A stretch of DNA of 34,563 nucleotides from Patescibacteria group bacterium. GTDB lineage: Bacteria; Patescibacteriota; Microgenomatia; UBA8517. The DNA is taken from NCBI GenBank assembly GCA_018826545.1, contig JAHKAL010000050.1:1-34563 (forward strand), in the 5' to 3' direction. The notes under the pieces were generated by a model that worked only from the letters and a program-made list of their open reading frames with translations, made no database searches and was not told the DNA's origin. Below, in pieces: positions 28,896 to 34,563 of the stretch (its first letter is position 1; each line of letters begins with the position of its first letter). The position numbers and the translations under genes are program-made.

Positions 28896-28947
28896 AAAAA
28901 GAAGCGCACTTAAAAAACAAATAACTGCAATTAAAACTTAAGCGCGC
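28896..28947 (-). terminator. Terminator after the major pilin gene
   Basis: On the minus strand GCGCGCTTAA (28938-28947) pairs with TTAAGTGCGC (28904-28913; one G-T) and is followed by TTCTTTTT (28896-28903). It lies 9 bases after the pilin stop and before pilD. Partial termination here would give much more pilin mRNA than mRNA for the downstream genes. Confidence 0.65.
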
Positions 28948-28956
28948 GTCCTCCTT

Positions 28957-29568
28957 TTATTCTGGAATACAAACAAAACAAGAATCAGCAATACCAGAAC
29001 CAGTCCAAACAGCAGTATCTAAATCACAAACAGTCGTTTCTTCTTTAGTTCCGTCATCAGCCAATCTATATACTTTTCCATCGGTAATAGCATTTTTCTT
29101 GGTTGATTTTGCCGCCGGAATAAAGCATGCATATATAGAACCTGCTGCCGATGTGCTTTTACCTATATAAATATTCTTTGATGGATCTGTCGCACTGTAT
29201 TTTTTAATAAAATCACGATTCCTAAATTCAGTTTTAAGTTCCTCACTTGTAAGTAGAACTCCATCAACAGTACAGTCTGCTCCACAAATACCAACACCTT
29301 CATCTGATGCAGAAACAAAACCATAAGAAAATTCATTAGTATAAGTAACATCATCTACTGTTACCCAAGGAAACTCACTTCTTGCAGCAAAGTATCTATC
29401 AATTGCTGAAATAAGTTGACTTCCGTCTGCTTTAAATCTGGTATCTCTGGCTCTATTAGTCTGCTCAATAGGATTAATTGCAGCAATAACTATCATGGCA
29501 ATTGCCCCCAAAAGACCCATAACAATCAAGAGTTCAACTAAAGTAAAACCTCTTTTTAAATATTTCAT
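28957..29568 (-). CDS. pilA: Major type IV pilin candidate
   Basis: A 203-residue prepilin: 'MKYLKRGFTLVELLIVMGLL', then 'RARDTRFKADGSQLISAIDRYF'. It differs from the downstream paralogues in the second motif (RDTRFKADG rather than RDAQRKSDL). Six cysteines are present. It is the only pilin with a strong ribosome binding site (GGGGGTG about 12 bases upstream), its own consensus-like promoter and a terminator right after it, all of which fit the abundant structural subunit. 'Major' is inferred from expression signals, not from sequence family. Confidence 0.8.
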   Translation of the reverse strand: MKYLKRGFTLVELLIVMGLLGAIAMIVIAAINPIEQTNRARDTRFKADGSQLISAIDRYFAARSEFPWVTVDDVTYTNEFSYGFVSASDEGVGICGADCTVDGVLLTSEELKTEFRNRDFIKKYSATDPSKNIYIGKSTSAAGSIYACFIPAAKSTKKNAITDGKVYRLADDGTKEETTVCDLDTAVWTGSGIADSCFVCIPE

Positions 29569-29603
29569 TTAATGTCTTTCACCCCCTTTCGCAATTATAT
29601 ATC

Positions 29604-29632
29604 AGTATTTAGCATTTAACTTATACTGTCAA
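29604..29632 (-). promoter_or_regulatory. Promoter of the major pilin gene
   Basis: Minus strand perfect TTGACA (29627-29632), 17-base spacer, AATACT (29604-29609). A second possible -10, TATAAT-like, lies closer to the gene in 'GATATATAATTGC'. The 5' leader would be about 30 bases and includes the GGGGGTG ribosome binding site. Confidence 0.55.
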
Positions 29633-29637
29633 GATTA

Positions 29638-30843
29638 TTAAAAACTACTTGTCAAATTATAGATTGGTAAAATTACTGCAATAACCAAAAAACCAACCCC
29701 CAAACCCAATATAATCATTATTACAGGCTCTATTGCGGCTGTTAATCCTTTTACTTCTTCATCACTTTCAATTTCAAAAACATGACTTATTTTTTTTAAT
29801 ACCTCTTCCATTTTTCCAGTTTCTTCACCAACAGCTACCATCTGACTTAATATATAAGGAAACGCATCGGGGTGCCTTGCAAAAGAGAAAGCAACAGGAA
29901 AACCCTTCTCAACCTGGATGGCAGCATCCTTTAGAGCTTCTGATATAACTACATTGCCTACAACTTCTGCAGTTATATTTAAAGCTTCTAAAATTGAAAC
30001 TCCAGCACCAGACATCAAACTTAGTGTTCTGGTTAAATCTGTTAAAATAATTTGTCTTTGCAAACTTCCAAAGATTGGAATTTTAAAAATAAGCTCATCA
30101 ATTTTTCTTCTCCCTTTTGGAGTTTTTCTATAAAGGGAAAATCCATAAAATCCAGATCCGACTAAAACTAATACCAATGGCCAAAATTTAAAAATAAAAT
30201 TCGAGGTTCCAATTAAAATCTTTGTTGGAAGAGGAAGTTCTGCATTAAAATCCTGATATAAACTCATTAAACGTGGCATAACAAAAATCATCATAATAAG
30301 TGAAACTGCAAACATTCCAACAACTATTATTACGGGGTAGATCAAAGCACCTTTTACTTTGCCTTTAAATTCTTGCTGTTTTTCTATATTGTCAGCCAAA
30401 CTTGCTAAAACTTCATCCAACACTCCGCCAACTTCACCAGATTTAATTAAAGCAATATAAGTAGAAGAAAATACCTTTTTATGTTTTTCCAGAGAAGAGG
30501 ATAGAGATTCTCCTCCCTCAATATCTGAAAGAATTGTTGCCACAACTTTTTGCATAGACCCTTTTAACTGGTTTCTTAAAATATGTAAAGCCTCGGTTAT
30601 TGGAAGACCAGCATTTATCATCGTTGAAAGTTGTCTGGTAAAGGAAGTTACGTCAGAAGAAGTTACTTTTTCTTTAAGCTTTTTAATTATTCCAAAGATG
30701 CTTTCTCTCACTGGTTTTATCGTTAAAACAATTAAACCTCTTTCCCTTACTAACTTTGCTGCATGTCTCTCATCTGTAGCTTCAACTTCACCTGTAACAA
30801 GTTCATTAGATTTGTCTTTTGCTTTGTAATTAAAAAGTTTCAT
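29638..30843 (-). CDS. pilC: Type IV pilus inner-membrane platform protein PilC
   Basis: Polytopic GspF-family platform on which the motors act. The 401 residues start 'MKLFNYKAKDKSNELVTGEV' and contain two GspF repeats ('FTRQLSTMINAGLPITEAL' at about 90; 'LTRTLSLMSGAGVSILEALN' at about 290) and about three membrane helices ('ALIYPVIIVVGMFAVSLIMM', 'FWPLVLVLVGSGFYGF', and the C-terminal helix). ATG 30843 overlaps the pilT stop by 4 bases, which fixes the start; a 15-residue longer version would run into pilT. Confidence 0.95.
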   Translation of the reverse strand: MKLFNYKAKDKSNELVTGEVEATDERHAAKLVRERGLIVLTIKPVRESIFGIIKKLKEKVTSSDVTSFTRQLSTMINAGLPITEALHILRNQLKGSMQKVVATILSDIEGGESLSSSLEKHKKVFSSTYIALIKSGEVGGVLDEVLASLADNIEKQQEFKGKVKGALIYPVIIVVGMFAVSLIMMIFVMPRLMSLYQDFNAELPLPTKILIGTSNFIFKFWPLVLVLVGSGFYGFSLYRKTPKGRRKIDELIFKIPIFGSLQRQIILTDLTRTLSLMSGAGVSILEALNITAEVVGNVVISEALKDAAIQVEKGFPVAFSFARHPDAFPYILSQMVAVGEETGKMEEVLKKISHVFEIESDEEVKGLTAAIEPVIMIILGLGVGFLVIAVILPIYNLTSSF

Positions 30844-31898
30844 AAGGTTCTTACAAGCCTTGTCAGTTCTTGAGGTCTTAAACTCCAACTTTGAGCAGTC
30901 TCAAGAGTAATTTTTCCAGTTCTAACTAAAGCAGCTAATGATTTTTCCAATGTAACCATTCCAGCTTCTTGAGAAGTTTGCAGAATACTTTCAATCTGAT
31001 GTGATTTCCCTTCTCTTATCGCAGTTTTTATTGCAGTTGTCCCTAGCATCAATTCATACGCAACAGTTCTTCCTTTTGGTTCAGCTTTAATTAGTCTTTG
31101 AGAAAAAACTGCTTCAATTACATTCGAAAGCTGAAGTCTAATTTGACTCTGTTGTTCTTCTGGAAAAACATCAACAACTCTATCAATAGTTTGTGCAGCT
31201 GAATTAGTATGAAGAGTTCCAAAAACCAAATGCCCAGTCTCTGCAACTGTCATTGCAGAAGATATGGTTTCCAAATCCCTCAATTCACCAATAAAAACAA
31301 TATCTGGATCTTCCCTTAAAACTGACTTTAAAGCTACCTGCCATGAGTGAGTGTCGGCCCTCATTTCTCTTTGAGATATTATTGATTTAATTGGTTTAAA
31401 TATATATTCGATAGGGTCTTCAATAGTTACTATATGAGTATTTCTAGTTTTGTTAATTTCATTTATAACAGCAGAAATTGTAGTTGATTTTCCGTGTCCA
31501 GTTGGACCTGTTACAAGAATCAATCCTTGTCTTAGGTTAACAAAACTATTAAGAATAGGAGGAAGTGATAATTTGCTGATTTCTGGAATTTCCAAAGGAA
31601 TTCTTCTAAAAGAGGCCGCAATAGATCCTTTTTGGGTATATGCATTTACACGAAATCTTGCTTTATCAGAAAAGGGGATTGCAAAATCAATTTCCTTATT
31701 AACAGTTAGTCTTTCCAATTGTTCGCTACTTAATATTTCTTTTATTAGATTTAGAGTTAATTCAGAAGTTAAAATTCCTGAGTTAGGAATAGACATCAAC
31801 TCTCCATCAATTCTTAAAGTTGGGGAAATCCCAGAGATTATATGTAAATCACTTGCATTAGAATCTATGGTCTGTTGTAATAATTCTTTTATATTCAT
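30840..31898 (-). CDS. pilT: Twitching motility/retraction ATPase PilT
   Basis: Hexameric ATPase that depolymerises the pilus. With the start at 31898 ('MNIKELLQQTIDSNASDLHI') it has 352 residues. Visible: 'ASDLHI' N-terminal domain, Walker A 'GPTGHGKSTTIS' (His where Ser is usual), Asp box region 'IEDPIEYIFKP', Walker B 'DPDIVFIGELRDLETI', and the His box 'ETGHLVFGTLHTNSAAQTID'. The PilT-specific C-terminal 'AIREGKSHQIESILQTSQEAGM' resembles the AIRNLIRE segment needed for retraction. Starts 7 bases after the pilB stop. Confidence 0.95.
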   Translation of the reverse strand: MNIKELLQQTIDSNASDLHIISGISPTLRIDGELMSIPNSGILTSELTLNLIKEILSSEQLERLTVNKEIDFAIPFSDKARFRVNAYTQKGSIAASFRRIPLEIPEISKLSLPPILNSFVNLRQGLILVTGPTGHGKSTTISAVINEINKTRNTHIVTIEDPIEYIFKPIKSIISQREMRADTHSWQVALKSVLREDPDIVFIGELRDLETISSAMTVAETGHLVFGTLHTNSAAQTIDRVVDVFPEEQQSQIRLQLSNVIEAVFSQRLIKAEPKGRTVAYELMLGTTAIKTAIREGKSHQIESILQTSQEAGMVTLEKSLAALVRTGKITLETAQSWSLRPQELTRLVRTL

Positions 31899-31905
31899 AT
31901 TTTTT

Positions 31906-33645
31906 TTATTCCTGTGCAACTCTTAAAATTTCTTCAATAGTTGTTGCTCCTTCTAAAACTTTTAAATAACCATCTTGCTTTAAACTGATCATTCCTTCTT
32001 CTCTTGCCTGTTTTTCAATATCACTTGCAGCGGATCTAGAAAGAATAAGTTTTGAAATTTTTTCTGTCACAGGCAAAGCTTCAAAAATACCTACTCTTCC
32101 ATAATAACCCGAATTACCACATTCCTGACATCCTTTTCCTCTATAAAATAGTATTTGTTTTCCTTCTGGCCACAAATTTCCTAAAGTTGCTTTAATTTCT
32201 TCAATAACTTTTGGATCAGGTTGATAACTCTCTTTACAACCTTCATGGATTTTTCTTACAACTCTTTGAGCAGCAATTGCCGTCATTGAGGAAGCTAAAA
32301 GATATGGTTCTGCACCCATATCAAGAAGTCTGGGAAGAGCTCCTGATGCATCGTTGGTATGAAGTGTTGAAAAAACTAAATGTCCAGTAAGAGAAGCTTG
32401 CACCGCCAAATCAGCAGTTTCCTGATCTCTAATTTCACCAACCAGAATAATATTTGGATCTTGTCTTAAAAAGGATTTTAAACCTGAGGCAAAAGTAAGA
32501 CCTGCTGCAGGATTTACTTGAACTTGATTAACCCCTTGGATTTTATACTCAATAGGATCCTCCAATGTAACTATATTTACTTTAGCAGTATTTATCTTTG
32601 AAATAATCGAATAAAGAGTTGTTGTTTTACCTGAACCTGTAGGTCCACAAATAAGAATAATTCCATGAGGTCTTAAAATCGCCTCCTCTAGGGTTTTGAG
32701 CCCCTGACCTCTAAGCCCAAGTTCGGGAAGATCTGGAACCCCACCTGTTTTTTTTAATAGCCTCATTACGATTTTTTCTCCCCATGTGGTTGGAAGTGAG
32801 GAAACACGAAGATCAACGTCTTCATCCGCCCCTTTGAAATTAAATCTTCCGTCTTGAGGAATCCTTTTTTCAGAAATATTCATTCCTCCCAAGATTTTTA
32901 TCCTTGAAATTAATGCATCATGAAGTTCTTTAGGAATAGTTAGCTTTTCTTGCAAAATCCCATCAATTCTATAACGAACTCTTGTTGATTTTTCCTCAGG
33001 TTCAATGTGAACATCGCTAGCTCTCGCCCTAACCGCAAATTCCAAAATATGACTTACTATTTCAGCAATTTTTTCTTCTCTTATAAAACCTGTTTTTGAA
33101 CCATTTAAAGTTTTAATTCTATCCTTGTCAGTTGACACATCTTTTAGGGCACTTGTTACTTCTTTAGATAAAGAAGTAGAATATTTTGTAGAAATTAAGT
33201 CTTCAATTTTTGAAAGTGAAGAAATATTTGCCTTTACCCTTAATCCTGTTTTTTGTTCAATAAATTCAATTGCGGTTAAATTCATTGGATCAGCCATCGC
33301 AATGACAATCTGACCTAGTTTTTTATCAATTGAAACTGGAAATACTTTGAACTTTTCAGCAACTTCTTGGGAAAGAGTTGCCATTGCCTCTGGTGAAACT
33401 GGAAAAGTATCTAAACTAAAGTAATCAATATTATAAAGTTTTGCTTTTGCCTTAACTAAATCTTCTTCAGATACAATATTTAGTTTTTTTAATAATTCCT
33501 CTTGTGAAGTACCTTGTTGAATTTCTGTTAATTTAACTTCTTCTGCTTTTTTTTGATCCAAAACCCCAAATGAAACCAAAATATCAGCAAGTGAATTTAA
33601 TTCATTTACTGAACTATTAACATTCCCAGCAGGCTGAGCAGGCAT
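31906..33645 (-). CDS. pilB: Pilus extension ATPase PilB
   Basis: Hexameric ATPase that powers pilin polymerisation. The 579 residues have the N-terminal GspE/MshEN-type domain, then 'ASDVHIEPEE', Walker A 'ICGPTGSGKTTTLYSII', 'LEDPIEYKIQGVNQVQVN', Walker B 'DPNIILVGEIRDQETADLA' and 'TGHLVFSTLHTNDA'. The zinc-binding knob is altered: the first CxxC reads HEGC ('VRKIHEGCKESYQP') while the second is intact ('GCQECGNSGYYGRVGIFE'). I chose ATG 33645 because the -10 hexamer overlaps the first ATG at 33654 and leaves 7 bases before the second. Confidence 0.95.
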   Translation of the reverse strand: MPAQPAGNVNSSVNELNSLADILVSFGVLDQKKAEEVKLTEIQQGTSQEELLKKLNIVSEEDLVKAKAKLYNIDYFSLDTFPVSPEAMATLSQEVAEKFKVFPVSIDKKLGQIVIAMADPMNLTAIEFIEQKTGLRVKANISSLSKIEDLISTKYSTSLSKEVTSALKDVSTDKDRIKTLNGSKTGFIREEKIAEIVSHILEFAVRARASDVHIEPEEKSTRVRYRIDGILQEKLTIPKELHDALISRIKILGGMNISEKRIPQDGRFNFKGADEDVDLRVSSLPTTWGEKIVMRLLKKTGGVPDLPELGLRGQGLKTLEEAILRPHGIILICGPTGSGKTTTLYSIISKINTAKVNIVTLEDPIEYKIQGVNQVQVNPAAGLTFASGLKSFLRQDPNIILVGEIRDQETADLAVQASLTGHLVFSTLHTNDASGALPRLLDMGAEPYLLASSMTAIAAQRVVRKIHEGCKESYQPDPKVIEEIKATLGNLWPEGKQILFYRGKGCQECGNSGYYGRVGIFEALPVTEKISKLILSRSAASDIEKQAREEGMISLKQDGYLKVLEGATTIEEILRVAQE

Positions 33646-33652
33646 ATAGTTC

Positions 33653-33681
33653 ATTATGAACTAATTAAGTTTTTCTAGCAA
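33653..33681 (-). promoter_or_regulatory. Promoter of the pilus operon (pilB)
   Basis: Minus strand TTGCTA (33676-33681), 17-base spacer, CATAAT (33653-33658). It ends 7 bases before ATG 33645, predicting a leaderless pilB message, and it is the first promoter of the pilB-pilT-pilC run. Confidence 0.55.
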
Positions 33682-33697
33682 GTATCCTAAAATAATT

Positions 33698-34563
33698 TTA
33701 ATCTAATTTAGTTTGAAGATTCCAAAATTTCCTGTAAAGACCTTCTTTTTTATTAAGTAGGGTAGTGTGGGATCCTTCTTCAATAATTTTTCCCTGATCC
33801 AATACTATAATTCTATCTGCTCTCATTGCAGTTGAGAGTCTGTGGGCAATTATAATTGTGGTTTTCCCTTCCGATACTTTCCAAAATGAATCTTGAATAT
33901 ATTTTTCACTTTCTGAATCAAGCTGGCTTGTTGCCTCATCAAAAATAATAATATCGGGATTTGACACTATCATTCTGGCAATTGCTAAACGCTGCTTTTG
34001 TCCACCAGAGAGTTTTACCCCGCGCTCTCCAACCAAAGTTTTATATCCATTGGGAAGCTTTTTTATAAAAGAATCAATATGTGCAAGTTTTGAGGCATTT
34101 TCAATTTCTTTTTGAGAAACATTAATTTTTGGATAACCTATGTTATAAGAAATTGTATTATTAAAAAGAATTGGCTCTTGAGGAACAACTCCCATAAAAT
34201 TCCTAAGTTGTGATTTAGTGAACTTTTTTATATCTATTCCGTCAATATAAATTGTTCCCTTTTCAGGATCATAAAATCTCATTAAAAGTTTTATTAAAGT
34301 TGTTTTACCTGCACCTGATCTGCCTACTAGTGCAACTGACTCTCCTTTTTTAATTTTAAGACTAAGGCTTCTTAATGCATTCTGTTGACCTTCTTTATAT
34401 GAATAACTGATATTGGCAAAATCAACATCTCCTTTTACTTTTCTTTTTTTAATTGGATTTTCTGGATCTTTTACCTCAATAGGGTAATTAAATATTGAAA
34501 AATATTTTTCAATATCCGTAAATCCTTTAGCAATATCTCTTATACCCCAAATAAGATTATCAA
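33698..34563 (-). CDS. ABC exporter, C-terminal ATPase part (truncated by window edge)
   Basis: Half-transporter of the MsbA/ABCB type with its membrane domain cut off at the right edge; the frame is open to 34561. The visible 287 residues contain the linker ('KGDVDFANISYSYKEGQQNA'), Walker A 'GRSGAGKTT', Q-loop 'GVVPQEPILFNNTISYNIGY', signature 'LSGGQKQRLAIARMI', Walker B 'DIIIFDEATSQLD' and the switch histidine in 'IIIAHRLST'. All ATPase motifs are intact. An ATG at 34282 is internal, after Walker A. Substrate cannot be judged without the membrane domain; lipid, peptide or drug export are all possible. Confidence 0.92.
   Translation of the reverse strand, partial: DNLIWGIRDIAKGFTDIEKYFSIFNYPIEVKDPENPIKKRKVKGDVDFANISYSYKEGQQNALRSLSLKIKKGESVALVGRSGAGKTTLIKLLMRFYDPEKGTIYIDGIDIKKFTKSQLRNFMGVVPQEPILFNNTISYNIGYPKINVSQKEIENASKLAHIDSFIKKLPNGYKTLVGERGVKLSGGQKQRLAIARMIVSNPDIIIFDEATSQLDSESEKYIQDSFWKVSEGKTTIIIAHRLSTAMRADRIIVLDQGKIIEEGSHTTLLNKKEGLYRKFWNLQTKLD

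Noticed and set aside
24876..29568. The repeated GFTLIELLVV coding segments as a DNA repeat or recombination cassette
   Set aside because: The similarity is explained by the shared pilin helix; codons differ between copies, and no flanking direct repeats or invertase genes were seen.
1..34563. Possible TGA recoding to Gly (Gracilibacteria/Absconditabacteria code)
   Set aside because: TGA ends several clear genes at the right place (rpmF, pilT, the Phe leader, pilin paralogue 3) and none of the conserved proteins is interrupted by TGA.

Overview
The window is AT-rich, densely packed DNA that looks like a Patescibacteria (CPR) genome, most likely a Microgenomates lineage. The reasons are the very short intergenic gaps, many 4-base ATGA overlaps, small or domain-trimmed housekeeping proteins (ThrRS without its TGS domain, short PheT), a DUF5660-like protein beside trigger factor, and a full type IV pilus locus with an expanded pilin family. 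TGA is used as a normal stop, which argues against the Gracilibacteria/Absconditabacteria code. The lineage call is inference; no 16S or marker phylogeny is possible here.

Layout. 1-1127 (+): 3' end of trigger factor and a coiled-coil DUF5660-like gene. 1131-2444 (-): a class IV (BCAT-like) aminotransferase. 2445-2801: a non-coding-looking stretch that holds a 24-codon leader peptide, an attenuator-type terminator, and the first 33 codons of a lost M20 peptidase. 2802-3642: tRNA-Val(GAC), a Ham1/RdgB-like NTP pyrophosphatase (-), tRNA-Ala(GGC). 3744-5558: bipA/typA. 5572-11801: a translation operon, thrS-infC-rpmI-rplT-pheL-pheS-pheT, in the same order as E. coli, with a T-box-like leader before thrS and a Phe-codon leader-peptide attenuator before pheS. 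11802-14758 (-): a small unknown gene and a class A penicillin-binding protein. 14801-20107 (+): tyrS, a 35-aa membrane microprotein, recG, rpmF, nusB, an acyl-carrier-like protein without its serine, rnc, rpsP, khpA. 20111-33645 (-): the type IV pilus locus, in transcription order pilB, pilT, pilC, major pilin, pilD, seven to nine pilin-like genes, a PilX-like gene, pilM, pilN, pilO. 33698-34563 (-): the C-terminal part of an ABC exporter, cut by the window edge.

How it works together. The left two thirds is protein-synthesis machinery under amino-acid control: three separate leader devices (mixed aromatic/His/Cys leader peptide, Thr T-box, Phe leader peptide) couple gene expression to tRNA charging. 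The right third builds a pilus: PilB/PilT motors, PilC platform, PilD peptidase, PilMNO inner-membrane complex and a set of diversified pilins, probably used for host attachment, uptake or twitching.

A recurring regulatory theme is that good -35/-10 pairs end only 7-9 bases before the start codon of at least six genes (aminotransferase, PBP, tyrS, rpmF, rpsP, pilB), which predicts leaderless or nearly leaderless mRNAs. No CRISPR array, insertion sequence, integrase, phage gene or rRNA was seen.
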